From positions 1 through 64,000 of the forward strand of contig JBBELK010001008.1 in assembly GCA_037783545.1 (NCBI GenBank): DNA of 64,000 nt. The letters run 5' to 3'. Both the position numbers and the translations under genes were made by a program. Shown here one piece after another: positions 37,584-52,457 of this stretch. The stretch is from Henricia sp. BOLD:AAB3569. Taxonomy: Eukaryota; Echinodermata; Asteroidea; Spinulosida; Echinasteridae. The notes beneath the pieces are model-generated. The model was given only the letters and a program-made list of their open reading frames with translations. It searched no databases and had not been told where the DNA came from. Positions within the stretch are counted from its first letter, which is position 1, and each line of letters begins with the position of its first letter.

Positions 37584-39506
37584 TCAACGGCCGTACAAAT
37601 GTACACCAAGGCGGCGCAGGGTGTCCCAACAGCCACGGTTAGGGGAATAACCACGCAGCCGAGCTCCGTTTTCCCTAAACTCTGAAATTTCTCCGTCATT
37701 TCCCAGCGAAAATCTGTCAATTTTGCAGGACAAGTGCGGAATATATACAGTTTGGAGCATGCAAAATTTGAAGTTGGTTGGAAAATTCCTTGATTTCCAA
37801 ATTTGCCGGCATTTGGGACACACTTTGACCTAATTCCCGTCACAATCTGGGGTGAGTCAACGGCCGTACAAATGTACACCAGCGCGGCGCAGGGTGTCCC
37901 AACAGCCACGGTTAGGGGAATAACCACGCGGCCGAGCTCCGTTTTCCCTAAACTCTGAAATTTCTCCGTCATTTCCCAGCGAAAATCTGTCAATTTTGCA
38001 TGACAAGTGCGGAATATATACAGTTTGGAGCATGCAAAATTTGAAGTTGGTTGGAAAATTCCTTGATTTCCAAATTTGCCGGCATTTGGGACACACTTTG
38101 ACCTAATTCCCGTCACAATCTGGGGTGAGTCAACGGCCGTACAAATGTACACCAGCGCGGCGCATGCGCAGGGTGTCCCAACAGCAACGGTTAGGGGAAT
38201 AACCACGCAGCCGAGCTCCGTTTTCCCTAAACTCTGAAATTTCTCCGTCATTTCCCAGCGAAAATCTGTCAATTTTGCATGACAAGTGCGGAATATATAC
38301 AGTTTGGAGCATGCAAAATTTGAAGTTGGTTGGAAAATTCCTTGATTTCCAAATTTGCCGGCATTTGGGACACACTTTGACCTAATTCCCGTCACAATCT
38401 GGGGTGAGTCAACGGCCGTACAAATGTACACCAGCGCGGCGCATGCGCAGGGTGTCCCAACAGCCACGGTTAGGGGAATAACCACGCAGCCGAGCTCCGT
38501 TTTCCCTAAACTCTGAAATTTATCCGTCATTTCCCAGCGAAAATCTGTCAATTTTGCATGACAAGTGCGGAATATATACAGTTTGGAGCATGCAAAATTT
38601 GAAGTTGGTTGGAAAATTCCTTGATTTCCAAATTTGCTGGCATTTGGGACACACTTTGACCTAATTCCCGTCACAATCTGGGGTGAGTCAACGGCCGTAC
38701 AAATGTACACCAGCGCGGCGCAGGGTGTCCCAACAGCCACGGTTAGGGGAATAACCACGCGGCCGAGCTCCGTTTTCCCTAAACTCTGAAATTTCTCCGT
38801 CATTTCCCAGCGAAAATCTGTCAATTTTGCATGACAAGTGCGGAATATATACAGTTTGGAGCATGCAAAATTTGAAGTTGGTTGGAAAATTCCTTGATTT
38901 CCAAATTTGCCGGCATTTGGGACACACTTTGACCTAATTCCCGTCACAATCTGGGGTGAGTCAACGGCCGTACAAATGTACACCAGCGCGGCGCAGGGTG
39001 TCCCAACAGCCACGGTTAGGGGAATAACCACGCGGCCGAGCTCCGTTTTCCCTAAACTCTGAAATTTCTCCGTCATTTCCCAGCGAAAATCTGTCAATTT
39101 TGCATGACAAGTGCGGAATATATACAGTTTGGAGCATGCAAAATTTGAAGTTGGTTGGAAAATTCCTTGATTTCCAAATTTGCCGGCATTTGGGACACAC
39201 TTTGACCTAATTCCCGTCACAATCTGGGGTGAGTCAACGGCCGTACAAATGTACACCAGCGCGGCGCATGCGCAGGGTGTCCCAACAGCCACGGTTAGGG
39301 GAATAATCACGCAGCCGAGCTCCGTTTTCCCTAAACTCTGAAATTTCTCCGTCATTTCCCAGCGAAAATCTGTCAATTTTGCATGACAAGTGCGGAATAT
39401 ATACAGTTTGGAGCATGCAAAATTTGAAGTTGGTTGGAAAATTCCTTGATTTCCAAATTTGCCGGCATTTGGGACACACTTTGACCTAATTTCCGTCTCA
39501 ATCTGG
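37584..39506 (+). repeat. Multi-kilobase duplicated block in B3, copy 1
   Basis: A seven-unit string begins with a unit having ACACCAAGGCGGCG, then an ACGCGGCC unit, a 279, a 279 with TTTATCCGTC, two ACGCGGCC units, and a 279 with AATAATCACG. It recurs at 47508 (offset 9,924) and 53550 (offset 15,966). A modified copy at 61518 has a 273 with TTTATCCGTC in place of an ACGCGGCC unit followed by a 279. Private changes, such as ACAGCAACGG near 38184 and TTTGCTGGC near 38634, show this copy has diverged independently. The preceding unit in each copy shares AATTTCCGTCTCAATCTGGAG. Confidence 0.8.
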
Positions 39507-40343
39507 AGTGAGTCAACGGCCGTACAAATGTACACCAGCGCGGCGCAGGGTGTCCCAACAGCCACGGTTAGGGGAATAACCACGCAGCCGAGCTCCGTTT
39601 TCCCTAAACTCTGAAATTTATCCATCATTTCCCAGCGAAAATCTGTCAATTTTGCATGACAAGTGCGGAATATATACAGTTTGGAGCATGCAAAATTTGA
39701 AGTTGGTTGGAAAATTCCTTGATTTCCAAATTTGCCGGCATTTGGGACACACTTTGACCTAATTCCCGTCACAATCTGGGGTGAGTCAACGGCCGTACAA
39801 ATGTACACCAGCGCGGCGCATGCGCAGGGTGTCCCAACAGCCACGGTTAGGGGAATAACCACGCAGCCGAGCTCCGTTTTCCCTAAACTCTGAAATTTCT
39901 CCGTCATTTCCCAGCGAAAATCTGTCAATTTTGCATGACAAGTGCGGAATATATACAGTTTGGAGCATGCAAAATTTGAAGTTGGTTGGAAAATTCCTTG
40001 ATTTCCAAATTTGCCGGCATTTGGGACACACTTTGACCTAATTCCCGTCACAATCTGGGGTGAGTCAACGGCCGTACAAATGTACACCAGCGCGGCGCAT
40101 GCGCAGGGTGTCCCAACAGCCACGGTTAGGGGAATAACCACGCAGCCGAGCTCCGTTTTCCCTAAACTCTGAAATTTCTCCGTCATTTCCCAGCGAAAAT
40201 CTGTCAATTTTGCATGACAAGTGCGGAATATATACAGTTTGGAGCATGCAAAATTTGAAGTTGGTTGGAAAATTCCTTGATTTCCAAATTTGCCGGCATT
40301 TGGGACACACTTTGACCTAATTCCCGTCACAATCTGGGGTGAG
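39234..40343 (+). repeat. Duplicated block in B3 with a partner at 45021-46130 (offset 5,787)
   Basis: Four units, a 279 with AATAATCACG, a 273 with TTTATCCATCATTT, then two plain 279s, recur exactly 5,787 bp downstream. The diagnostic TCCATCATTT is at 39621 and 45408. These are the only two units in the window I found with TATCCATC. The second copy has a private CACGACAAG near 45169. Confidence 0.8.
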
Positions 40344-43300
40344 TCAACGGCCGTACAAATGTACACCAGCGCGGCGCAGGGTGTCCCAACAGCCACGGTT
40401 AGGGGAATAACCACGCAGCCGAGCTCCGTTTTCCCTAAACTCTGAAATTTCTCCGTCATTTCCCAGCGAAAATCTGTCAATTTTGCATGACAAGTGCGGA
40501 ATATATACAGTTTGGAGCATGCAAAATTTGAAGTTGGTTGGAAAATTCCTTGATTTCCAAATTTGCCGGCATTTGGGACACACTTTGACCTAATTCCCGT
40601 CACAATCTGGGGTGAGTCAACGGCCGTACAAATGTACACCAGCGCGGCGCATGCGCAGGGTGTCCCAACAGCCACGGTTAGGGGAATAACCACGCAGCCG
40701 AGCTCCGTTTTCCCTAAACTCTGAAATTTATCCGTCATTTCCCAGCGAAAATCTGTCAATTTTGCATGACAAGTGCGGAATATATACAGTTTGGAGCATG
40801 CAAAATTTGAAGTTGGTTGGAAAATTCCTTGATTTCCAAATTTGCCGGCATTTGGGACACACTTTGACCTAATTCCCGTCACAATCTGGGGTGAGTCAAC
40901 GGCCGTACAAATGTACACCAGCGCGGCGCAGGGTGTCCCAACAGCCACGGTTAGGGGAATAACCACGCGGCCGAGCTCCGTTTTCCCTAAACTCTGAAAT
41001 TTCTCCGATATTTCCCAGCGAAAATCTGTCAATTTTGCATGACAAGTGCGGAATATATACAGTTTGGAGCATGCAAAATTTGAAGTTGGTTGGAAAATTC
41101 CTTGATTTCCAAATTTGCCGGCATTTGGGACACACTTTGACCTAATTCCCGTCACAATCTGGGGTGAGTCAACGGCCGTACAAATGTACACCAGCGCGGC
41201 GCAGGGTGTCCCAACAGCCACGGTTAGGGGAATAACCACGCGGCCGAGCTCCGTTTTCCCTAAACTCTGAAATTTCTCCGTCATTTCCCAGCGAAAATCT
41301 GTCAATTTTGCATGACAAGTGCGGAATATATACAGTTTGGAGCATGCAAAATTTGAAGTTGGTTGGAAAATTCCTTGATTTCCAAATTTGCCGGCATTTG
41401 GGACACACTTTGACCTAATTCCCGTCACAATCTGGGGTGAGTCAACGGCCGTACAAATGTACACCAGCGCGGCGCATGCGCAGGGTGTCCCAACAGCCAC
41501 GGTTAGGGGAATAATCACGCAGCCGAGCTCCGTTTTCCCTAAACTCTGAAATTTCTCCGTCATTTCCCAGCGAAAATCTGTCAATTTTGCATGACAAGTG
41601 CGGAATATATACAGTTTGGAGCATGCAAAATTTGAAGTTGGTTGGAAAATTCCTTGATTTCCAAATTTGCCGGCATTTGGGACACACTTTGACCTAATTC
41701 CCGTCACAATCTGGGGTGAGTCAACGGCCGTACAAATGTACACCAGCGCGGCGCAGGGTGTCCCAACAGCCACGGTTAGGGGAATAACCACGCGGCCGAG
41801 CTCCGTTTTCCCTAAACTCTGAAATTTCTCCGTCATTTCCCAGCGAAAATCTGTCAATTTTGCATGACAAGTGCGGAATATATACAGTTTGGAGCATGCA
41901 AAATTTGAAGTTGGTTGGAAAATTCCTTGATTTCCAAATTTGCCGGCATTTGGGACACACTTTGACCTAATTCCCGTCACAATCTGGGGTGAGTCAACGG
42001 CCGTACAAATGTACACCAGCGCGGCGCAGGGTGTCCCAACAGCCACGGTTAGGGGAATAACCACGCGGCCGAGCTCCGTTTTCCCTAAACTCTGAAATTT
42101 CTCCGTCATTTCCCAGCGAAAATCTGTCAATTTTGCATGACAAGTGCGGAATATATACAGTTTGGAGCATGCAAAATTTGAAGTTGGTTGGAAAATTCCT
42201 TGATTTCCAAATTTGCCGGCATTTGGGACACACTTTGACCTAATTCCCGTCACAATCTGGGGTGAGTCAACGGCCGTACAAATGTACACCAGCGCGGCGC
42301 ATGCGCAGGGTGTCCCAACAGCCACGGTTAGGGGAATAATCACGCAGCCGAGCTCCGTTTTCCCTAAACTCTGAAATTTCTCCGTCATTTCCCAGCGAAA
42401 ATCTGTCAATTTTGCATGACAAGTGCGGAATATATACAGTTTGGAGCATGCAAAATTTGAAGTTGGTTGGAAAATTCCTTGATTTCCAAATTTGCCGGCA
42501 TTTGGGACACACTTTGACCTAATTTCCGTCTCAATCTGGAGTGAGTCAACGGCCGTACAAATGTACACCAGCGCGGCGCAGGGTGTCCCAACAGCCACGG
42601 TTAGGGGAATAACCACGCAGCCGAGCTCCGTTTTCCCTAAACTCTGAAATTTCTCCGTCATTTCCCAGCGAAAATCTGTCAATTTTGCATGACAAGTGCG
42701 GAATATATACAGTTTGGAGCATGCAAAATTTGAAGTTGGTTGGAAAATTCCTTGATTTCCAAATTTGCCGGCATTTGGGACACACTTTGACCTAATTCCC
42801 GTCACAATCTGGGGTGAGTCAACGGCCGTACAAATGTACACCAGCGCGGCGCATGCGCAGGGTGTCCCAACAGCCACGGTTAGGGGAATAACCACGCAGC
42901 CGAGCTCCGTTTTCCCTAAACTCTGAAATTTATCCGTCATTTCCCAGCGAAAATCTGTCAATTTTGCATGACAAGTGCGGAATATATACAGTTTGGAGCA
43001 TGCAAAATTTGAAGTTGGTTGGAAAATTCCTTGATTTCCAAATTTGCCGGCATTTGGGACACACTTTGACCTAATTCCCGTCACAATCTGGGGTGAGTCA
43101 ACGGCCGTACAAATGTACACCAGCGCGGCGCAGGGTGTCCCAACAGCCACGGTTAGGGGAATAACCACGCGGCCGAGCTCCGTTTTCCCTAAACTCTGAA
43201 ATTTCTCCGTCATTTCCCAGCGAAAATCTGTCAATTTTGCATGACAAGTGCGGAATATATACAGTTTGGAGCATGCAAAATTTGAAGTTGGTTGGAAAAT

Positions 43301-45299
43301 TCCTTGATTTCCAAATTTGCCGGCATTTGGGACACACTTTGACCTAATTCCCGTCACAATCTGGGGTGAGTCAACGGCCGTACAAATGTACACCAGCGCG
43401 GCGCAGGGTGTCCCAACAGCCACGGTTAGGGGAATAACCACGCGGCCGAGCTCCGTTTTCCCTAAACTCTGAAATTTCTCCGTCATTTCCCAGCGAAAAT
43501 CTGTCAATTTTGCATGACAAGTGCGGAATATATACAGTTTGGAGCATGCAAAATTTGAAGTTGGTTGGAAAATTCCTTGATTTCCAAATTTGCCGGCATT
43601 TGGGACACACTTTGACCTAATTCCCGTCACAATCTGGGGTGAGTCAACGGCCGTACAAATGTACACCAGCGCGGCGCATGCGCAGGGTGTCCCAACAGCC
43701 ACGGTTAGGGGAATAATCACGCAGCCGAGCTCCGTTTTCCCTAAACTCTGAAATTTCTCCGTCATTTCCCAGCGAAAATCTGTCAATTTTGCATGACAAG
43801 TGCGGAATATATACAGTTTGGAGCATGCAAAATTTGAAGTTGGTTGGAAAATTCCTTGATTTCCAAATTTGCCGGCATTTGGGACACACTTTGACCTAAT
43901 TTCCGTCTCAATCTGGAGTGAGTCAACGGCCGTACAAATGTACACCAGCGCGGCGCAGGGTGTCCCAACAGCCACGGTTAGGGGAATAACCACGCAGCCG
44001 AGCTCCGTTTTCCCTAAACTCTGAAATTTCTCCGTCATTTCCCAGCGAAAATCTGTCAATTTTGCATGACAAGTGCGGAATATATACAGTTTGGAGCATG
44101 CAAAATTTGAAGTTGGTTGGAAAATTCCTTGATTTCCAAATTTGCCGGCATTTGGGACACACTTTGACCTAATTCCCGTCACAATCTGGGGTGAGTCAAC
44201 GGCCGTACAAATGTACACCAGCGCGGCGCATGCGCAGGGTGTCCCAACAGCCACGGTTAGGGGAATAACCACGCAGCCGAGCTCCGTTTTCCCTAAACTC
44301 TGAAATTTATCCGTCATTTCCCAGCGAAAATCTGTCAATTTTGCATGACAAGTGCGGAATATATACAGTTTGGAGCATGCAAAATTTGAAGTTGGTTGGA
44401 AAATTCCTTGATTTCCAAATTTGCCGGCATTTGGGACACACTTTGACCTAATTCCCGTCACAATCTGGGGTGAGTCAACGGCCGTACAAATGTACACCAG
44501 CGCGGCGCAGGGTGTCCCAACAGCCACGGTTAGGGGAATAACCACGCGGCCGAGCTCCGTTTTCCCTAAACTCTGAAATTTCTCCGTCATTTCCCAGCGA
44601 AAATCTGTCAATTTTGCATGACAAGTGCGGAATATATACAGTTTGGAGCATGCAAAATTTGAAGTTGGTTGGAAAATTCCTTGATTTCCAAATTTGCCGG
44701 CATTTGGGACACACTTTGACCTAATTCCCGTCACAATCTGGGGTGAGTCAACGGCCGTACAAATGTACACCAGCGCGGCGCAGGGTGTCCCAACAGCCAC
44801 GGTTAGGGGAATAACCACGCGGCCGAGCTCCGTTTTCCCTAAACTCTGAAATTTCTCCGTCATTTCCCAGCGAAAATCTGTCAATTTTGCATGACAAGTG
44901 CGGAATATATACAGTTTGGAGCATGCAAAATTTGAAGTTGGTTGGAAAATTCCTTGATTTCCAAATTTGCCGGCATTTGGGACACACTTTGACCTAATTC
45001 CCGTCACAATCTGGGGTGAGTCAACGGCCGTACAAATGTACACCAGCGCGGCGCATGCGCAGGGTGTCCCAACAGCCACGGTTAGGGGAATAATCACGCA
45101 GCCGAGCTCCGTTTTCCCTAAACTCTGAAATTTCTCCGTCATTTCCCAGCGAAAATCTGTCAATTTTGCACGACAAGTGCGGAATATATACAGTTTGGAG
45201 CATGCAAAATTTGAAGTTGGTTGGAAAATTCCTTGATTTCCAAATTTGCCGGCATTTGGGACACACTTTGACCTAATTTCCGTCTCAATCTGGAGTGAG
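40344..45299 (+). repeat. Five-monomer higher-order repeat, 1,377 bp, with one deleted copy
   Basis: The repeat is: plain 273, 279 with TTTATCCGTC, 273 with ACGCGGCC, 273 with ACGCGGCC, 279 with AATAATCACG. Together these are 3 x 273 + 2 x 279 = 1,377 bp. Full copies are 40344-41720, 42546-43922 and 43923-45299. Between the first two sits a three-unit copy (41721-42545, 825 bp) lacking the first two members. The first copy has a private TCCGATATTT near 41007. The last two copies are very nearly identical, pointing to a recent duplication. Confidence 0.88.
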
Positions 45300-47507
45300 T
45301 CAACGGCCGTACAAATGTACACCAGCGCGGCGCAGGGTGTCCCAACAGCCACGGTTAGGGGAATAACCACGCAGCCGAGCTCCGTTTTCCCTAAACTCTG
45401 AAATTTATCCATCATTTCCCAGCGAAAATCTGTCAATTTTGCATGACAAGTGCGGAATATATACAGTTTGGAGCATGCAAAATTTGAAGTTGGTTGGAAA
45501 ATTCCTTGATTTCCAAATTTGCCGGCATTTGGGACACACTTTGACCTAATTCCCGTCACAATCTGGGGTGAGTCAACGGCCGTACAAATGTACACCAGCG
45601 CGGCGCATGCGCAGGGTGTCCCAACAGCCACGGTTAGGGGAATAACCACGCAGCCGAGCTCCGTTTTCCCTAAACTCTGAAATTTCTCCGTCATTTCCCA
45701 GCGAAAATCTGTCAATTTTGCATGACAAGTGCGGAATATATACAGTTTGGAGCATGCAAAATTTGAAGTTGGTTGGAAAATTCCTTGATTTCCAAATTTG
45801 CCGGCATTTGGGACACACTTTGACCTAATTCCCGTCACAATCTGGGGTGAGTCAACGGCCGTACAAATGTACACCAGCGCGGCGCATGCGCAGGGTGTCC
45901 CAACAGCCACGGTTAGGGGAATAACCACGCAGCCGAGCTCCGTTTTCCCTAAACTCTGAAATTTCTCCGTCATTTCCCAGCGAAAATCTGTCAATTTTGC
46001 ATGACAAGTGCGGAATATATACAGTTTGGAGCATGCAAAATTTGAAGTTGGTTGGAAAATTCCTTGATTTCCAAATTTGCCGGCATTTGGGACACACTTT
46101 GACCTAATTCCCGTCACAATCTGGGGTGAGTTAACGGCCGTACAAATGTACACCAGCGCGGCGCAGGGTGTCCCAACAGCCACGGTTAGGGGAATAACCA
46201 CGCAGCCGAGCTCCGTTTTCCCTAAACTCTGAAATTTCTCCGTCATTTCCCAGCGAAAATCTGTCAATTTTGCATGACAAGTGCGGAATTTATACAGTTT
46301 GGAGCATGCAAAATTTGAATTTGGTTGGAAAATTCCTTGATTTCCAAATTTGCCGGCATTTGGGACACACTTTGACCTAATTCCCGTCTCAATCTGGAGT
46401 GAGTCAACGGCAGTACAAATGTACACCAGCGCGGCGCAGGGTGTCCCAACAGCCACGGTTAGGGGAATAACCACGCAGCCGAGCTCCGTTTTCCCTAAAC
46501 TCTGACATTTCTCCGTCATTTCCCAGCGAAAATCTGTCAATTTTGCATGACAAGTGCGGAATATATACAGTTTGGAGCATGCCAAATTTGAAGTTGATTG
46601 GAAAATTCCTTGATTTCCAAATTTGCCGGCATTTGGGACACACTTTGACCTAATTCCCGTCACAATCTGGGGTGAGTCAACGGCGGTACAAATGTACACC
46701 GGCGCGGCGCAGGGTGTCCCAACAGCCACGGTTAGAGGAATAACCACGCAGCCGAGCTCCGTTTTTCCTAAACTCTGAAATTTCTCCGTCATTTCCCAGC
46801 GAAAATCTGTCAATTTTGCATGACAAGTGCGGAATATATACAGTTTGGAGCATGCAAAATTTGAAGTTGGTTGGAAAATTCCTTGATTTCCAAATTTGCC
46901 GGCATTTGGGACACACTTTGACCTAATTCCCGTCACAATCTGGGGTGAGTCAACGGCCGTACAAATGTACACCAGCGCGGCGCATGCGCAGGGTGTCCCA
47001 ACAGCCACGGTTAGGGGAATAACCACGCAGCCGAGCTCCGTTTTCCCTAAACTCTGAAATTTCTCCGTCATTTCCCAGCGAAAATCTGTCAATTTTGCAT
47101 GACAAGTGCGGAATATATACAGTTTGGAGCATGCAAAATTTGAAGTTGGTTGGAAAATTCCTTGATTTCCAAATTTGCCGGCATTTGGGACACACTTTGA
47201 CCTAATTCCCGTCACAATCTGGGGTGAGTCAACGGCCGTACAAATGTACACCAGCGCGGCGCATGCGCAGGGTGTCCCAACAGCCACGGTTAGGGGAATA
47301 ACCACGCAGCCGAGCTCCGTTTTCCCTAAACTCTGAAATTTCTCCGTCATTTCCCAGCGAAAATCTGTCAATTTTGCATGACAAGTGCGGAATATATACA
47401 GTTTGGAGCATGCAAAATTTGAAGTTGGTTGGAAAATTCCTTGATTTCCAAATTTGCCGGCATTTGGGACACACTTTGACCTAATTTCCGTCTCAATCTG
47501 GAGTGAG

Positions 47508-50500
47508 TCAACGGCCGTACAAATGTACACCAAGGCGGCGCAGGGTGTCCCAACAGCCACGGTTAGGGGAATAACCACGCAGCCGAGCTCCGTTTTCCCT
47601 AAACTCTGAAATTTCTCCGTCATTTCCCAGCGAAAATCTGTCAATTTTGCATGACAAGTGCGGAATATATACAGTTTGGAGCATGCAAAATTTGAAGTTG
47701 GTTGGAAAATTCCTTGATTTCCAAATTTGCCGGCATTTGGGACACACTTTGACCTAATTCCCGTCACAATCTGGGGTGAGTCAACGGCCGTACAAATGTA
47801 CACCAGCGCGGCGCAGGGTGTCCCAACAGCCACGGTTAGGGGAATAACCACGCGGCCGAGCTCCGTTTTCCCTAAACTCTGAAATTTCTCCGTCATTTCC
47901 CAGCGAAAATCTGTCAATTTTGCATGACAAGTGCGGAATATATACAGTTTGGAGCATGCAAAATTTGAAGTTGGTTGGAAAATTCCTTGATTTCCAAATT
48001 TGCCGGCATTTGGGACACACTTTGACCTAATTCCCGTCACAATCTGGGGTGAGTCAACGGCCGTACAAATGTACACCAGCGCGGCGCATGCGCAGGGTGT
48101 CCCAACAGCCACGGTTAGGGGAATAACCACGCAGCCGAGCTCCGTTTTCCCTAAACTCTGAAATTTCTCCGTCATTTCCCAGCGAAAATCTGTCAATTTT
48201 GCATGACAAGTGCGGAATATATACAGTTTGGAGCATGCAAAATTTGAAGTTGGTTGGAAAATTCCTTGATTTCCAAATTTGCCGGCATTTGGGACACACT
48301 TTGACCTAATTCCCGTCACAATCTGGGGTGAGTCAACGGCCGTACAAATGTACACCAGCGCGGCGCATGCGCAGGGTGTCCCAACAGCCACGGTTAGGGG
48401 AATAACCACGCAGCCGAGCTCCGTTTTCCCTAAACTCTGAAATTTATCCGTCATTTCCCAGCGAAAATCTGTCAATTTTGCATGACAAGTGCGGAATATA
48501 TACAGTTTGGAGCATGCAAAATTTGAAGTTGGTTGGAAAATTCCTTGATTTCCAAATTTGCCGGCATTTGGGACACACTTTGACCTAATTCCCGTCACAA
48601 TCTGGGGTGAGTCAACGGCCGTACAAATGTACACCAGCGCGGCGCAGGGTGTCCCAACAGCCACGGTTAGGGGAATAACCACGCGGCCGAGCTCCGTTTT
48701 CCCTAAACTCTGAAATTTCTCCGTCATTTCCCAGCGAAAATCTGTCAATTTTGCATGACAAGTGCGGAATATATACAGTTTGGAGCATGCAAAATTTGAA
48801 GTTGGTTGGAAAATTCCTTGATTTCCAAATTTGCCGGCATTTGGGACACACTTTGACCTAATTCCCGTCACAATCTGGGGTGAGTCAACGGCCGTACAAA
48901 TGTACACCAGCGCGGCGCAGGGTGTCCCAACAGCCACGGTTAGGGGAATAACCACGCGGCCGAGCTCCGTTTTCCCTAAACTCTGAAATTTCTCCGTCAT
49001 TTCCCAGCGAAAATCTGTCAATTTTGCATGACAAGTGCGGAATATATACAGTTTGGAGCATGCAAAATTTGAAGTTGGTTGGAAAATTCCTTGATTTCCA
49101 AATTTGCCGGCATTTGGGACACACTTTGACCTAATTCCCGTCACAATCTGGGGTGAGTCAACGGCCGTACAAATGTACACCAGCGCGGCGCATGCGCAGG
49201 GTGTCCCAACAGCCACGGTTAGGGGAATAATCACGCAGCCGAGCTCCGTTTTCCCTAAACTCTGAAATTTCTCCGTCATTTCCCAGCGAAAATCTGTCAA
49301 TTTTGCATGACAAGTGCGGAATATATACAGTTTGGAGCATGCAAAATTTGAAGTTGGTTGGAAAATTCCTTGATTTCCAAATTTGCCGGCATTTGGGACA
49401 CACTTTGACCTAATTTCCGTCTCAATCTGGAGTGAGTCAACGGCCGTACAAATGTACACCAGCGCGGCGCAGGGTGTCCCAACAGCCACGGTTAGGGGAA
49501 TAACCACGCAGCCGAGCTCCGTTTTCCCTAAACTCTGAAATTTATCCGTCATTTCCCAGCGAAAATCTGTCAATTTTGCATGACAAGTGCGGAATATATA
49601 CAGTTTGGAGCATGCAACATTTGAAGTTGGTTGGAAAATTCCTTGATTTCCAAATTTGCCGGCATTTGGGACACACTTTGACCTAATTCCCGTCACAATC
49701 TGGGGTGAGTCAACGGCCGTACAAATGTACACCAGCGCGGCGCAGGGTGTCCCAACAGCCACGGTTAGGGGAATAACCACGCGGCCGAGCTCCGTTTTCC
49801 CTAAACTCTGAAATTTCTCCGTCATTTCCCAGCGAAAATCTGTCAATTTTGCATGACAAGTGCGGAATATATACAGTTTGGAGCATGCAAAATTTGAAGT
49901 TGGTTGGAAAATTCCTTGATTTCCAAATTTGCCGGCATTTGGGACACACTTTGACCTAATTCCCGTCACAATCTGGGGTGAGTCAACGGCCGTACAAATG
50001 TACACCAGCGCGGCGCATGCGCAGGGTGTCCCAACAGCCACGGGTAGGGGAATAACCACGCAGCCGAGCTCCGTTTTCCCTAAAGTCTGAAATTTCTCCG
50101 TCATTTCCCAGCGAAAATCTGTCAATTTTGCATGACAAGTGCGGAATATATACAGTTTGGAGCATGCAAAATTTGAAGTTGGTTGGAAAATTCCTTGATT
50201 TCCAAATTTGCCGGCATTTGGGACACACTTTGACCTAATTCCCGTCTCAATCTGGAGTGAGTCAACGGCCGTACAAATGTACACCAGCGCGGCGCAGGGT
50301 GTCCCACCAGCCACGGTTAGGGGAATAACCACGCAGCCGAGCTCCGTTTTCCCTAAACTCTGAAATTTCTCCGTCATTTCCCAGCGAAAATCTGTCAATT
50401 TTGCATGACAAGTGCGGAATATATACAGTTTGGAGCATGCAAAATTTGAAGTTGGTTGGAAAATTCCTTGATTTCCAAATTTGCCGGCATTTGGGATACA

Positions 50501-51359
50501 CTTTGACCTAATTTCCGTCTCAATCTGGAGTGAGTCAACGGCCGTACAAATGTACACCAGCGCGGCGCAGGGTGTCCCAACAGCCACGGTTAGGGGAATA
50601 ACCACGCAGCCGAGCTCCGTTTTCCCTAAACTCTGAAATTTATCCGTCATTTCCCAGCGAAAATCTGTCAATTTTGCATGACAAGTGCGGAATATATACA
50701 GTTTGGAGCATGCAACATTTGAAGTTGGTTGGAAAATTCCTTGATTTCCAAATTTGCCGGCATTTGGGACACACTTTGACCTAATTCCCGTCACAATCTG
50801 GGGTGAGTCAACGGCCGTACAAATGTACACCAGCGCGGCGCAGGGTGTCCCAACAGCCACGGTTAGGGGAATAACCACGCGGCCGAGCTCCGTTTTCCCT
50901 AAACTCTGAAATTTCTCCGTCATTTCCCAGCGAAAATCTGTCAATTTTGCATGACAAGTGCGGAATATATACAGTTTGGAGCATGCAAAATTTGAAGTTG
51001 GTTGGAAAATTCCTTGATTTCCAAATTTGCCGGCATTTGGGACACACTTTGACCTAATTCCCGTCACAATCTGGGGTGAGTCAACGGCCGTACAAATGTA
51101 CACCAGCGCGGCGCATGCGCAGGGTGTCCCAACAGCCACGGTTAGGGGAATAACCAAGCAGCCGAGCTCCGTTTTCCCTAAACTCTGAAATTTCTCCGTC
51201 ATTTCCCAGCAAAAATCTGTTAATTTTGCATGACAAGTGCGGAAAATATACAGTTTGGAGCATGCAAAATTTGAAGTTGGTTGGAAAATTCCTTGATTTC
51301 CAAATTTGCCGGCATTTGGGACACACTTTGACCTAATTCCCGTCACAATCTGGGGTGAG
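47508..51359 (+). repeat. Large duplicated block in B3, copy 2 (partner at offset 6,042)
   Basis: Unit starts at 47508, 47781, 48054, 48612, 48885, 49158, 49710, 49983, 50262, 50808 and 51081 all have equivalents exactly 6,042 bp downstream (53550 to 57123). Shared rare variants are ACACCAAGGCGG, CACGGGTAGG (50041 and 56083), GTCCCACCAGCC (50303 and 56345), GGGATACAC (50494 and 56536) and CATGCAACATTTG. Private changes distinguish the copies: CTAAAGTCTG near 50081 here; GTTTTTCC near 55012, CGGTGAGGGG near 55258 and AATAAGCACG near 56094 in the other. The duplication is therefore not a simple assembly echo. Confidence 0.86.
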
Positions 51360-52457
51360 TCAACGGCCGTACAAATGTACACCAGCGCGGCGCATGCGCA
51401 GGGTGTCCCAACAGCCACGGTTAGGGGAATAACCACGCAGCCGAGCTCCGTTTTCCCTAAACTCTGAAATTTCTCCGTCATTTCCCAGCGAAAATCTGTC
51501 AATTTTGCATGACAAGTGCGGAATATATACAGTTTGGAGCATGCAAAATTTGAAGTTGGTTGGAAAATTCCTTGATTTCCAAATTTGCCGGCATTTGGGA
51601 CACACTTTGACCTAATTCCCGTCACAATCTGGGGTGAGTCAACGGCCGTACAAATGTACACCAGCGCGGCGCAGGGTGTCCCAACAGCCACGGTTAGGGG
51701 AATAACCACGCGGCCGAGCTCCGTTTTCCCTAAACTCTGAAATTTCTCCGTCATTTCCCAGCGAAAATCTGTCAATTTTGCATGACAAGTGCGGAATATA
51801 TACAGTTTGGAGCATGCAAAATTTGAAGTTGGTTGGAAAATTCCTTGATTTCCAAATTTGCCGGCATTTGGGACACACTTTGACCTAATTCCCGTCACAA
51901 TCTGGGGTAAGTCAACGGCCGTACAAATGTACACCAGCGCGGCGCAGGGTGTCCCAACAGCCACGGTTAGGGGAATAACCACGCGGCCGAGCTCCGTTTT
52001 CCCTAAACTCTGAAATTTCTCCGTCATTTCCCAGCGAAAATCTGTCAATTTTGCATGACAAGTGCGGAATATATACAGTTTGGAGCATGCAAAATTTGAA
52101 GTTGGTTGGAAAATTCCTTGATTTCCAAATTTGTCGGCATTTGGGACACACTTTGACCTAATTCCCGTCACAATCTGGGGTGAGTCAACGGCCGTACAAA
52201 TGTACACCAGCGCGGCGCAGGGTGTCCCAACAGCCACGGTTAGGGGAATAACCACGCGGCCGAGCTCCGTTTTCCCTAAACTCTGAAATTTCTCCGTCAT
52301 TTCCCAGCGAAAATCTGTCAATTTTGCATGACAAGTGCGGAATATATACAGTTTGGAGCATGCAAAATTTGAAGTTGGTTGGAAAATTCCTTGATTTCCA
52401 AATTTGCCGGCATTTGGGACACACTTTGACCTAATTCCCGTCACAATCTGGGGTGAG